DNA of 64,000 bases from Actibacterium sp. (lineage in GTDB: Bacteria > Pseudomonadota > Alphaproteobacteria > Rhodobacterales > Rhodobacteraceae), in assembly GCA_016278325.1 (NCBI GenBank), contig JADQCB010000007.1:1-64000 (forward strand). Reading direction: 5' to 3'. Position numbers and translations under genes: made by a program. The notes below the pieces were generated by a model, which saw only the letters and a list, made by a program, of their open reading frames with translations, had not been told where the DNA came from and searched no databases. This document shows, piece after piece, positions 1-8,517 of this stretch; positions within the stretch are counted from its first letter, which is position 1; every line of letters starts with the position of its first letter.

Positions 1-1
1 G

Positions 2-40
2 CCCGAAGGCCCCTACAAACCCGAACATTACAGGTATTGA
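2..40 (+). CDS. Possible C-terminal tail of a gene entering from the left edge
   Basis: Reading from base 2 gives twelve sense codons (PEGPYKPEHYRY) and a TGA at 38-40. Codon use is compatible with the neighbouring genes, so this could be the last residues of a truncated upstream gene. The piece is too short to identify and other frames are not excluded. The bases from 41 to about 184 show no gene. Confidence 0.2.
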   Translation, partial: PEGPYKPEHYRY

Positions 41-194
41 GACCCATGATGAGCGGCTGATTTCCGGATCCGTCCATGGGCCGTCCGGATTGCAGAAATT
101 CCTTCCTGCAGATTGTAAAGGCCGATACCCTTGCCCGGCGGATCGGAAATTCGCGCCGGGCCTGGGTCCGGAATCGGAATGAACGGAGTGGATC

Positions 195-536
195 ATGGGA
201 AAAAGAGACGACTTGATCGCGCAATATGCCGACGATCTGCGCAACAAATGCGGGATGACGCCAGACATGGACCTGCTGACCAAGGTGACCATCGGCTGCG
301 GTCCGGCAATTTACGATGCCGACGCGGCCACCGTGGCCGGCAGCCAGCCGGGTGAGCTGGAAACGGTAAAGAACAACTTCCTGATCAAGAAGCTGGGCCT
401 TGCAGATGGGCCCGAATTGATGGATGCGATCAATTCGGTGATCGATACCTATGGCCGGTCCGAGCGGAACAAGTATCGCGCGGTGGTGTATTACATGCTG
501 ACCAAGCATTTCGGGAAGGAATCGGTATACGGCTGA
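195..536 (+). CDS. DUF2853 family protein
   Basis: This encodes a 113-residue soluble protein that I recognise as the DUF2853 family, small proteins common in Rhodobacterales. No function is established. Features typical of the family are the N-terminal KRDDLIAQYADDL helix, the central DMDLLTKVTIGCGPAIYDAD stretch and a C-terminal segment ending YYMLTKHFGKE. No signal peptide or membrane segment is visible. The ATG at 195 has a GGAG Shine-Dalgarno at 185-188. It stands alone: the next gene, flgI, converges on it from more than 350 bp away. Confidence 0.85.
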   Translation: MGKRDDLIAQYADDLRNKCGMTPDMDLLTKVTIGCGPAIYDADAATVAGSQPGELETVKNNFLIKKLGLADGPELMDAINSVIDTYGRSERNKYRAVVYYMLTKHFGKESVYG

Positions 537-894
537 TCCGGTCGACCGACCGCGCTGCGACCGGTTAACAGGATGGTGGGCCCGAGCTGCTGGATTTGAT
601 GTGTCTTTTCAGTACTCGCTTGTTGCGCCGGAACGACAGATTACCTAGGCTTCTTGCAAGGCCAGGATGGCCGGGATCCGAATTTTCACGCGTGTGGTGC
701 GAAACACGTGGGGTGGAGGAGGGTCCCGGAAATCCGGGGCCCTCTGATCATTTCCAAAAGGCCATCCCAGTCCGGGCATCGTGATCCACCGGGTTTGGCG
801 GAACGCGTTCTGATCGGAGCGCATCGGCGCGCCGAAGCCGGCCTCAAGATCACAACCGCCGCGAAAGGGACCGCGGTTCGGAGTCCGGAAAGCG
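537..894. other. Intergenic region between convergent DUF2853 gene and flgI
   Basis: These 358 bp separate two convergent genes. Small open frames exist on both strands but lack family features and good ribosome binding sites, so I call no gene. The only clear structure is an 11-bp hairpin at 719-744, listed separately. Confidence 0.6.
719..744. terminator. 11-bp hairpin, possible terminator for the flagellar operon or the DUF2853 gene
   Basis: The left arm at 719-729 pairs with the right arm at 734-744 around an AAAT loop, with one G-U pair on the + strand. It lies between two convergent gene ends. There is no T-run on either side, so intrinsic termination is uncertain; the stem could also protect a 3' end after Rho termination. 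Confidence 0.4.
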
Positions 895-1998
895 TCAGCG
901 GACCACGAACTCCGCATGCAGGGCACCGGCCGCCTTGATGGTTTTCAGAATGTCGATCATGTCGCGTGGCGAAACGCCGAGCGCGTTCAGCCCGGCAATG
1001 ACTTCGGACAGCGATGTGCCCGGCGAAACCTCGGCAAGTCCGGTTCCCGGATCTTCCTCGACCGCGGCCTTCGTGCGCGGGACGACGACCGTTTCACCCT
1101 CGGCAAACGGGTTGGGTTGCGCGACCAGCGGTTCTTCGGTGATCCGGAGTGTCAGGTTGCCTTGCGATACCGCGACCCTGGAAATGCGCACATCCGCCCC
1201 GATCACGATGGTCCCGGATCGCTGATCCACCACCACGCGCGCCTTGCGTTGGGGTTCGACGAGGATGTTTTCGAGGCGACTGATCGCGTGGGCGGGCGAT
1301 CGCATCCCGGTGGCGCCGATATCCACGGCGACCGTCCCGGAATCCTGCATCAGGGCGACGCGGCGGCCGAATTCGCGGTTTACCGCCTTCTCGATCCGCG
1401 CGGCCGTCGTGAAATCAGGAGTGCGCAAGGCCATGCGCAGCCGTTGCAACTTGGTGAAATCGAAATCGATCTCACGCTCGACACGGGCGCCGGAGGGGAT
1501 CACGCCGGCGGTCGGAACGCCCTCGACCACGCTCGCGCCGTCTCCCTTTGCCGAGACGCCGCCGGCGATAACCGTGCCCTGGGCGACGGCGTAGATATCG
1601 CCATCGGCGGCATTGAGCGGGGTCATGATCAGGGTTCCGCCCAACAGGCTGTCGGCATCGCCGATGGCTGAAACCGTCACGTCGATCTGGCTCCCCCTGC
1701 GCGCGAAAGGCGGAAGGGTCGCGGTGGCGAAGACGGCAGCCACATTCCTGGGGCGAAATTCCTCGCCCGTCACGTTCACGCCCAAGCGTTCCAGCAGATT
1801 GGCCATGATCTCTTCGGTGAAAGGCGCGTTCCGGATTCCGTCGCCGGTTCCGTTCAGCCCGACAACGAGACCATAGCCCACAAGGTCATTGCCGCGCACG
1901 CCGTCAAATTCCACCAGATCCTTGATCCGTATCGGTGTGGCGGAGGCCGGCAGCACGGCGACGACTATGCCAAGGAGCAGGGCGAAAACCGCTTTCAT
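895..1998 (-). CDS. flgI: Flagellar P-ring protein FlgI
   Basis: FlgI assembles into the periplasmic P-ring around the flagellar rod. The 367-residue product has normal family length. Residues 1-20 form a Sec signal peptide ending ASA, followed by the conserved start of the mature protein (RIKDLVEFDGVRGNDLVGYG, with GLVVGLNGTGD close behind). The C-terminal NALGVSPRDMIDILKTIKAAGALHAEF block is also typical of FlgI. Its ATG overlaps the 3' end of flgL by 4 bp, so it is translated as the last gene of the leftward flgE-flgK-flgL-flgI operon. Confidence 0.95.
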   Translation of the reverse strand: MKAVFALLLGIVVAVLPASATPIRIKDLVEFDGVRGNDLVGYGLVVGLNGTGDGIRNAPFTEEIMANLLERLGVNVTGEEFRPRNVAAVFATATLPPFARRGSQIDVTVSAIGDADSLLGGTLIMTPLNAADGDIYAVAQGTVIAGGVSAKGDGASVVEGVPTAGVIPSGARVEREIDFDFTKLQRLRMALRTPDFTTAARIEKAVNREFGRRVALMQDSGTVAVDIGATGMRSPAHAISRLENILVEPQRKARVVVDQRSGTIVIGADVRISRVAVSQGNLTLRITEEPLVAQPNPFAEGETVVVPRTKAAVEEDPGTGLAEVSPGTSLSEVIAGLNALGVSPRDMIDILKTIKAAGALHAEFVVR

Positions 1999-3008
1999 TC
2001 GAGATAATCCGCAAGGCTTAGCCGGGCCATGCGCGCGGTGATCGTATAAAGCATTTCCATGCGTCCGCGGGCGGCTTCCAGCCTGGTGGCGATGTCATAG
2101 GGCTCGGTTCCGATCAACTCGTTCCGGGTGATTTCGAGCAGAGAGGTTTGCGCGGCGTTTTCGGCCTGGATCGTCTCGATACGGTCCTGTGCCACGCCGA
2201 TATCGGCGCGCAGCGCTGTCAGGGGGCGTTCGGCTGTCAGAACCTGTTCGCCGCTGCGCCGGGCCAGTTTGCCGCGTTCCGCGATATTTCCGCTCAGCAC
2301 GAACCCGTCGCGAAGCAGTGCCGCCGTGGCCAGGGCGCGCAGCATGTCGCGCAATCCGGGATCCGCTGCCGTGATGTCCAGTGACAGGGTTTCACCGTCG
2401 GAAAGGCGGACCGGACCGGCGGGATCGGGCGAACCGGAATAGGCGAGGGTTTCGAACCCGCCGCCGGGCGTATCGAACCAGGCCTTGATCGCCATTATGA
2501 CCCCTTCGGCCGTCGTTTCACCGGCAACCGAACTTCGCAAGGCGGAAATGATCTGATCCGCGTCGGCAAGGGCCGCACTGTCCGTGGCAGAGCCCGAAAA
2601 CAGGCTGCGGCCGGCAAATCGCACATTCAGGGCATCCACGGCCTTTTCGAGCGCCGTGTGCGCCTGCAAGCCGGCATTGCGAAGAAGCGTCGCCTCGGGG
2701 GCAGCGCCGGCCAGCAACAGGTTCGAGCTGATTTCACTTGCCGCGTCGCCGATTCGCGTCAGGCTCTGTTGCATGACCTTGGTTGTCATTTCGGCCTCGG
2801 CGGTCGCGGTTTCATAGGCGCCCAGGGTTTTCAACCCGCGCTCGATCGAGGCCAGTGGCAGAAATGCGCCCGACAAGCGCTGTCCCGGATCCGCCGTCCT
2901 TCCTGTGGACAGTTCCTGGGTCAGGGTCGCGATCTGCTGCTTGAGCGCAACATTCTGCTTTCGCAACTGGAAGGAATGGGCAAGGTCGCCGACGGCGGTA
3001 ATGGTCAT
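1995..3008 (-). CDS. flgL: Flagellar hook-filament junction protein FlgL
   Basis: FlgL (HAP3) is the second junction protein between hook and filament and is exported by the flagellar type III system. The 337-residue product resembles flagellin at both ends: an N-terminal coiled-coil helix with LTQELSTGR, and a C-terminal helix (ARGRMEMLYTITARMARLSL). No cleavable signal is present, as expected for a type III substrate. It starts 3 bp after the flgK stop and overlaps flgI by 4 bp. The middle is divergent, as is common among alphaproteobacteria, so assignment rests on both ends and on the order K-L-I. Confidence 0.9.
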   Translation of the reverse strand: MTITAVGDLAHSFQLRKQNVALKQQIATLTQELSTGRTADPGQRLSGAFLPLASIERGLKTLGAYETATAEAEMTTKVMQQSLTRIGDAASEISSNLLLAGAAPEATLLRNAGLQAHTALEKAVDALNVRFAGRSLFSGSATDSAALADADQIISALRSSVAGETTAEGVIMAIKAWFDTPGGGFETLAYSGSPDPAGPVRLSDGETLSLDITAADPGLRDMLRALATAALLRDGFVLSGNIAERGKLARRSGEQVLTAERPLTALRADIGVAQDRIETIQAENAAQTSLLEITRNELIGTEPYDIATRLEAARGRMEMLYTITARMARLSLADYLE

Positions 3009-3011
3009 CAG

Positions 3012-4469
3012 TCAGATCCTGAGAAGGTTATCGAGCAGATCGTCGATCGTCTGGATCACGCGGGCATTGGCGGAATAGGCGCGTTCGACCTCCAGCAAGG
3101 TCTGCATCTCCTGGTCGGTATCGACGCCGCCTTTCAGTTCTGATGCGCGCAGGGCATCGCCCTTGGTGCGCGCGAAACCGAGCTCGGCCTCCGCGACCTG
3201 CCGGGCATGACCGGTTTGCGACAGGAATTCGCCGGCAAGACCACCGATACTGCGCGCGACATTGGAAAACCCGCCGGATGCCGCGGCGCGGTTTTCGCCC
3301 AGGGCCGCGGCAAAGGACTCAAGCAGGGTGCTGTCGCCCACCGGGCCCGGTGCAGCGGCACCCAGTCCGTCGCGCAGCCGCCAGGCCGCGCCGCCCTGCG
3401 CGGGGTCGGCGGCCGGGTTCAGCCGCAACCGTTCCGAAAGCCCGGTCTCGTCGGCCGGATCGAAGGTGGCGCCATCATCGGTGAACAGGCCCGGCGCCCC
3501 GGCCGCAAGCGTGGGGTCGAGACCGGGGGCCTGGAACCGCTCGGTCAGGTTGCGTGCCAGCGCATCCAGGTTGGCCTGGGCAGAGACGGCCGCGTCATCC
3601 CGCTGCCAGAAGGCGGCCGCGAGACTGCCGCCGGCGATCGCAGAGCGCGATCCGGCGGTCGCGACCGGGCGGCCATCCACGCTCAGGCCCGACAACCCGC
3701 CGCCGGCCAGGGTCATTTCCGGGACGATCAGGTTGGACGGGGTAAAATCGAAACGCGCGGGTCGGCCGTCCAGCAGCACCGCGCCGGTCGGAGAGTAGAT
3801 GGCGATTTCGCCGCGCGCGCGCTGAATGACCCGAAGGGGAACGATTTCGGCGATCTCGTCGACCACGTTCTGCCGTTGATCCATCAGCCCCGTGGCGTCG
3901 TTTCCGCCGCTCAGGGCCGTTCGGATCTGCATGTTCAGATCGTCGATCATCTTCAGCCGGCTGTTCAACTGCCCGACCTGTCGCGCGATGTCACGGTCGG
4001 CTTCCATCCGCAGGGTCTGGATCCGCTCCGAGATCGAGTTGAACGTTTCGACGACCGCGCCGGCCGCCCTGGCAACGGCACCCAGGCGGGTCTGTGAATC
4101 GGGACGGCTGGTCGCCTGAATCAGGCTCGATTCCAGCGCAGCCAGCCGATCGGCAAGCGAGTCGCCGCCGCCGGGAATGCCGATTGCCTGTTCCAGCCGG
4201 GCATGAAATGCCGCCCGGCTGTCAGCGGCGGCGGTCTCGGCATCGGCCAGGCGTCGATTGCCCAGAAGCACCGGATCGACCTGGCGGCGCACGCCGTCCA
4301 CATGGACGCCGGCGCCCGATCCGCCGACCGATTGCGCACTGGTTTCCAGCACCCGCCGGCCATAACCCGCGGTGCCGGCATTGGCGACATTGGACGAGAC
4401 GACCTCGGCCCGGCGCGCCGCCGCGCCCAACCCGGTCAGGGCATTGGCAAAGGCGCCTGAGATGCTCAT
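3012..4469 (-). CDS. flgK: Flagellar hook-associated protein FlgK
   Basis: FlgK (HAP1) is the first hook-filament junction protein. The 485-residue product begins with the rod/hook-type N-terminal motif (SGAFANALTGL, then SSNVANAGTAGYGRR) and ends with the matching C-terminal helix (LLEVERAYSANARVIQTIDD). This pairing of conserved ends around a variable middle is diagnostic of axial flagellar proteins. The ATG is preceded by an AGGGGG-type ribosome site. It follows flgE after 22 bp and is itself followed by flgL after 3 bp. Confidence 0.93.
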   Translation of the reverse strand: MSISGAFANALTGLGAAARRAEVVSSNVANAGTAGYGRRVLETSAQSVGGSGAGVHVDGVRRQVDPVLLGNRRLADAETAAADSRAAFHARLEQAIGIPGGGDSLADRLAALESSLIQATSRPDSQTRLGAVARAAGAVVETFNSISERIQTLRMEADRDIARQVGQLNSRLKMIDDLNMQIRTALSGGNDATGLMDQRQNVVDEIAEIVPLRVIQRARGEIAIYSPTGAVLLDGRPARFDFTPSNLIVPEMTLAGGGLSGLSVDGRPVATAGSRSAIAGGSLAAAFWQRDDAAVSAQANLDALARNLTERFQAPGLDPTLAAGAPGLFTDDGATFDPADETGLSERLRLNPAADPAQGGAAWRLRDGLGAAAPGPVGDSTLLESFAAALGENRAAASGGFSNVARSIGGLAGEFLSQTGHARQVAEAELGFARTKGDALRASELKGGVDTDQEMQTLLEVERAYSANARVIQTIDDLLDNLLRI

Positions 4470-4491
4470 GGCAACCCCCTGTCAGCCGCGT

Positions 4492-5799
4492 TCAGCGCTT
4501 GATATTGGTGGTTTCCTGCAACATCTCGTCCACCGTCTGGATGATCTTGGCATTGGACGAATAGGCGCGCTGAGTCTCGATCAGCGATGTCAGCTCACCG
4601 GCGACATCGGTGGTGGAGGCTTCCCGCGCGAAGCCAATGATCTGCCCTGTCGGGCCGTCGCCGGCATCCCACAGGAAGAAGGACCCCGAGGCCGGCGAGA
4701 TCTGATAGGCCTGGTTGTTCATCGATATCAGGCCATTCGGGCTGGGCACATCGACAAGCGGCACTTGATAGAGGGTCCGCGTGAAACCGGTATCATAGGT
4801 GGCCTTGACCAGACCGCCTTCGTCCACCTCGACCGAGGTCAGGTTACCGACCGGCGAGCCGTCCTTGGTGATCTGCGTGGGTGCGAAACTGTCTGACAGC
4901 TGGGTCAGGCCGTTCGGATCACCGGTCTTGCCGATCGTCACGGCCAGCGGGCCGCCATCGACCGTCAGCGACAATGTTCCGGTCGCCGGGTCATAGGGGC
5001 CACCCGATACCGTGGTCACGCTGTCGAGCGTGCCGCCATTGCTGCGGCTGGCATCGAAAACCAGGGTGTATTCGCCGATCAGGGCACCGCCAGAGGCCGA
5101 GTCGCGAACCAGCATCGTCCACTCGTTCGAACTTCCCGTCGCCGGCACCGTGGGCGTGAAGGTGATATCCAGCGTTTCGGATGTGCCGAGATTGCCGAAA
5201 TATTCCACCGACAGCGGCAGCGGATCGCCCGTCGCCCCGGCCTCGGTGTCCACGGCGGGCAGGTTCACCCCGAGGTTCATCTGCGTGGTCGGGTCGCCGG
5301 CGGACTGGTTGGCGTTGATCACCACCGGTTCCAGCCCGGCCGTGGTGTCGCGCGGGAATGTCGCGATGGTTCCGTCGGCATCGGCCGGCCAGCCCAGCAG
5401 CACCAATCCGGAATCGGATTTCAGCACACCGTCCGAATCGGTGTGGAACGAGGATGTCGAGGTCATCATCATCGGCATGTCGCCGCTGGTCGAATCCAAC
5501 GTCACCTCGGTGGTGACTGGAAGCATCCCGCGCCCCGAAACGGCAATGTCGGTCGGATTGCTGGTCGACACCAGCGCGCCCTGCTCTTCGATGATCCGCG
5601 TGGTTGCGGCGCGCACGCCGCCGGCCGAATATTCCCCGACACCCGCATCGCCGGCCAGCACCATGGAAGAAAAATCCGCCTGCGAGCGTTTGTATCCATA
5701 GGTGCCCGAGTTGGCGATGTTGTCGGAAATCGTGGCCAGCCGGGCGGCATTGGCATTCAACCCGGCGACCCCGGCATTGAGCGAGGAGGATATGGTCAT
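4492..5799 (-). CDS. flgE: Flagellar hook protein FlgE
   Basis: FlgE polymerises into the flagellar hook. The 435-residue product has the axial N-terminal signature (SLNAGVAGLNANAARLATIS, then DNIANSGTYGYKRS), a central region rich in Thr, Ser, Gly and Asp, and the C-terminal SLIETQRAYSSNAKIIQTVDE helix of hook proteins. It is the first gene of the flgEKLI run, after a 100-bp spacer from motB. I looked for an RpoN-type promoter (TGGCAC-N5-TTGC) in that spacer and did not find a convincing match. Confidence 0.93.
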   Translation of the reverse strand: MTISSSLNAGVAGLNANAARLATISDNIANSGTYGYKRSQADFSSMVLAGDAGVGEYSAGGVRAATTRIIEEQGALVSTSNPTDIAVSGRGMLPVTTEVTLDSTSGDMPMMMTSTSSFHTDSDGVLKSDSGLVLLGWPADADGTIATFPRDTTAGLEPVVINANQSAGDPTTQMNLGVNLPAVDTEAGATGDPLPLSVEYFGNLGTSETLDITFTPTVPATGSSNEWTMLVRDSASGGALIGEYTLVFDASRSNGGTLDSVTTVSGGPYDPATGTLSLTVDGGPLAVTIGKTGDPNGLTQLSDSFAPTQITKDGSPVGNLTSVEVDEGGLVKATYDTGFTRTLYQVPLVDVPSPNGLISMNNQAYQISPASGSFFLWDAGDGPTGQIIGFAREASTTDVAGELTSLIETQRAYSSNAKIIQTVDEMLQETTNIKR

Positions 5800-5899
5800 G
5801 GATAGCGCCTTTCTGCTGCTTCGACCCCTATGATCGCATCCAGCGATAAGGGCGGTCGCTTAACAGCGCCCTAACAGGTAAAATCCACCCGATATTCCA

Positions 5900-6748
5900 T
5901 CACCGATCCTGGCGCAGCAGGATGAGTTCCAACCGGTTGTTGCGCACCGCAAGCGGGTCGCGAACCACGGGGCTTCGGTCGGCATGGCCGGTCACGCGGA
6001 CAATGCGCCGGGCTTGCGTTCCGGCGGCCTCGATCAGCCGGCGGGTTGCCTCGGCGCGGCGCGTGGACAGGCGCCATGACGGATCCTGGCGCAGGGCGCG
6101 AACATGGGCGCGTGTGTGGCCACCGATCGCGATGTCGTTCCTTACCAGAGCGAAAACCTCGGCGACGATGCCGACCAGCTGCCTCAACAGCGGCGATGGC
6201 CTGTCGGTCCCGTCGACAAAGAGTTTCCGGCCGGGCAGGTCGAACAATTCGACGATCAGCCCCTTGTCGGTGACGCGGGTCACGATATGGCGCATGGCCT
6301 GTTTGCTGACCATGCTTTCGCCACCGAGCGCGCGAAGCTTGTCTTCCAGCCTTCGAAACCGGGCCCTGGCGGCGGCCGGATCCGCGCGTCGCCGGGATCT
6401 GTCCACCCCGTTCTGACCGCGTGCCTGTTGCTCTTCGCTGGAATGGCGGGTGGTTCCGCCGGTTCCGCGCTGCGGCCGGATTTTCTCGGCAAAAATGTTG
6501 TCGCCGCCAAACATTCCATCGCCGCCACCGGAAACGCGGTTTACGGGAATCGTCGGGCTGAAATAATCCGCAAGCCCCTTTCGTTGACTTTCGGTCGTTG
6601 CGTTCAGCAGCCACATCAGCATGAAGAAGGCCATCATTGCCGTTACGAAGTCGGCATAGGCCACCTTCCATGCCCCACCATGGTGCCCGCCGTCGACAAC
6701 GACCTTCTTTCGCCTGATGATGACTGGCGCATTGGAGCCTGCGCCCAT
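5900..6748 (-). CDS. motB: Flagellar stator protein MotB
   Basis: MotB anchors the proton-driven stator to peptidoglycan and carries the proton-binding aspartate. The 282-residue product has a short cytoplasmic N-terminus and one membrane helix containing VAYADFVTAMMAFFMLMWLL, with Asp33 at the position of Asp32 in E. coli MotB. The C-terminal OmpA-like peptidoglycan-binding domain includes GGHTRAHV and VRNNRLELILL. I chose the ATG at 6748 because AGGTGG lies just upstream; a TTG at 6763 would add five residues. No motA is adjacent, so the partner must be encoded elsewhere. Confidence 0.92.
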   Translation of the reverse strand: MGAGSNAPVIIRRKKVVVDGGHHGGAWKVAYADFVTAMMAFFMLMWLLNATTESQRKGLADYFSPTIPVNRVSGGGDGMFGGDNIFAEKIRPQRGTGGTTRHSSEEQQARGQNGVDRSRRRADPAAARARFRRLEDKLRALGGESMVSKQAMRHIVTRVTDKGLIVELFDLPGRKLFVDGTDRPSPLLRQLVGIVAEVFALVRNDIAIGGHTRAHVRALRQDPSWRLSTRRAEATRRLIEAAGTQARRIVRVTGHADRSPVVRDPLAVRNNRLELILLRQDR

Positions 6749-6823
6749 TCCACCACCTCTCAATCACCCGAGACCGGGATTAGCAGCCGGGTGTGAACGC
6801 GGGCTTAACCTTTCGAATTGGAG

Positions 6824-8398
6824 TCATTGCCCGAGGATCATGTCCGCTGCCTTTTCGGCGATCATGATCGTCGGCGAATTGGTGTTTCCGCTGGTGATCG
6901 TCGGCATCACGCTGGCATCGGCCACCCGCAATCCGGCCAGCCCGCGCAACCGAAGCTGCGGGTCCAGCGGCGCGCTGTCCTCGGGGCCCATATGCACGGT
7001 GCCCACGGGGTGAAAGATCGTGGTCCCGATGTCACCCGCCGCCTTTGCCAGCTCTGCATCGCTTTCGAACCGGCGTCCGGGCTTGAATTCTTCGGGGGCG
7101 TATTTCGCCAGCGGGGCCTGGCCCATGATCCGGCGGGTCAGGCGGATGGCATCGGCCGCGACCTGCCTGTCCTTCGCGGCGGACAGGTAATTCGGCAGGA
7201 TCTCCGGCGGGGCGGTCGGATCGGGCGAGGTGATCCGGACATGGCCGCGGCTTTCGGGGCGCAGGTTGCAGACGCTGGCCGTGATCGCGTCGAACGGATC
7301 GAGATCGCCACCGAAGGCGTCGAGCGACAATGGCTGGACGTGATATTCCAGGTCCGGCGTCGCCACCACGGGCGATGATCTGACGAACGCCCCCAGCTGC
7401 GACGGGGCCATCGACATCGGGCCCGATCGGGTAAGCGCATATTCAAGCCCGATCTTCGCCTTGCCCCACAGACTCGCGCTGAGGGTGTTGAGCGTTCGGG
7501 CGCCCTGCATCTTGAAGGCGCAGCGAACCTGAAGGTGATCCTGCAGGTTCTGCCCGACGGCCGGTGCGTCGTGAACCACTTCGATGCCATGCGCGCGCAG
7601 CACCGCGGCCGGCCCGATGCCCGAAAGCTGCAACAGCTGCGGGCTGCCGATGGCGCCGGCGGCGAGGATGACCTCGGCGCGGGCGCGTGCCTCGCGCATC
7701 TCGCCGCGCTGGCGATACCGGACCCCGACGCAGCGGCCATCCTCGATCAACAGCTTATCGGCCTGGGCATGGGTTTCGATGGCGATCCGGTCCCTGACCG
7801 GCTTGAGAAAGCCGCGCGCCGTGCTCCAGCGCCACCCGCGCTTCTGGTTCACCTTGAAATAGCCGACACCGGTATTGTCGCCGCGGTTGAAGTCATCGGA
7901 GCGCGGGATGCCGGCGGCTTCGGCCGCGGCGATCCAGTCGTCCAGCACCTGCCAGTGCAGGCGCTGGTTCTCGACGCGCCATTCGCCGCCCGCGCCATGC
8001 GCCGCGTCGGCGCCGGCAAAGTAATCCTCGGATCGCTTGAAATAGGGCAGAACGTCATCCCAGCCCCAGCCGGTATTGCCCAATTGCCGCCAATGGTCGT
8101 AATCGGCCGCCTGTCCGCGCAGATAGAGCATCCCGTTGATCGACGAACAACCGCCCAGCACCTTGCCCCGCGGATAGAGCAGGCTGCGACCGTTGAGACC
8201 GGGATCCGGCGCGGTCCGGAACCCCCAGTCGGTGCGCGGATTGCCGATGCAGTAAAGATACCCGACAGGGATGTGAATCCAGTGATAGTTGTCGCGGCCG
8301 CCAGCCTCAAGCAGCAGCACGCTTGCCCGCTTGCTCAGCCGGTTGGCCAGGACGCAACCGGCGGTGCCGGCGCCCACCACGATATAGTCGAATTCCAT
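6824..8398 (-). CDS. GMC-family FAD-dependent oxidoreductase (choline/alcohol dehydrogenase type)
   Basis: This 524-residue flavoprotein belongs to the glucose-methanol-choline family, which oxidises primary alcohols to aldehydes. The ADP-binding motif VVGAGTAGCVLANRL is at residues 7-21. The two GMC signatures follow (RGKVLGGCSSINGMLYLRG, and GAIGSPQLLQLSGIG), then the active-site HPVGTVHMG and SGNTNSPTIMIAEKAADMI. Substrate cannot be deduced; choline, polyethylene glycol and general alcohol dehydrogenases share these motifs, and no bet genes are adjacent. The ATG at 8398 has GGAGGG about 7 bp upstream, so a longer frame reaching 8491 is not needed. It is divergent from a dioxygenase-like gene. 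Confidence 0.9.
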   Translation of the reverse strand: MEFDYIVVGAGTAGCVLANRLSKRASVLLLEAGGRDNYHWIHIPVGYLYCIGNPRTDWGFRTAPDPGLNGRSLLYPRGKVLGGCSSINGMLYLRGQAADYDHWRQLGNTGWGWDDVLPYFKRSEDYFAGADAAHGAGGEWRVENQRLHWQVLDDWIAAAEAAGIPRSDDFNRGDNTGVGYFKVNQKRGWRWSTARGFLKPVRDRIAIETHAQADKLLIEDGRCVGVRYRQRGEMREARARAEVILAAGAIGSPQLLQLSGIGPAAVLRAHGIEVVHDAPAVGQNLQDHLQVRCAFKMQGARTLNTLSASLWGKAKIGLEYALTRSGPMSMAPSQLGAFVRSSPVVATPDLEYHVQPLSLDAFGGDLDPFDAITASVCNLRPESRGHVRITSPDPTAPPEILPNYLSAAKDRQVAADAIRLTRRIMGQAPLAKYAPEEFKPGRRFESDAELAKAAGDIGTTIFHPVGTVHMGPEDSAPLDPQLRLRGLAGLRVADASVMPTITSGNTNSPTIMIAEKAADMILGQ

Positions 8399-8436
8399 CA
8401 CGGTTCCCTCCCCGGTGCGATGGCGCACAGCCTTGG

Positions 8437-8490
8437 TGACGTTATCAGGGTTTCCATCCTCGATTTCCAGATCACATATTGGAAACGTCA
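8437..8490. promoter_or_regulatory. Inverted repeat in the divergent promoter region, possible operator
   Basis: GTTTCCA at 8450-8456 is inverted as TGGAAAC at 8480-8486, with centres 30 bp apart (about three helical turns). The outer sequence TGACGTT at 8437-8443 also matches the inverse of ACGTCA at 8485-8490. The site sits between the divergent GMC and dioxygenase genes, where a shared regulator could bind. No regulator gene is adjacent. Confidence 0.3.
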
Positions 8491-8517
8491 AGTGTCAACG
8501 CCGAAAGGAGGCGCGCC

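Noticed and set aside
645-938. Small open frames on both strands between the DUF2853 gene and flgI
   Set aside because: No family features or good ribosome sites, and they cross the hairpin at 719-744.
5871-6767. Alternative frame across motB, first suspected as a frameshifted gene
   Set aside because: The motB frame is unbroken from the stator helix to the OmpA-like domain, so no frameshift is needed; the other frame has no domain.
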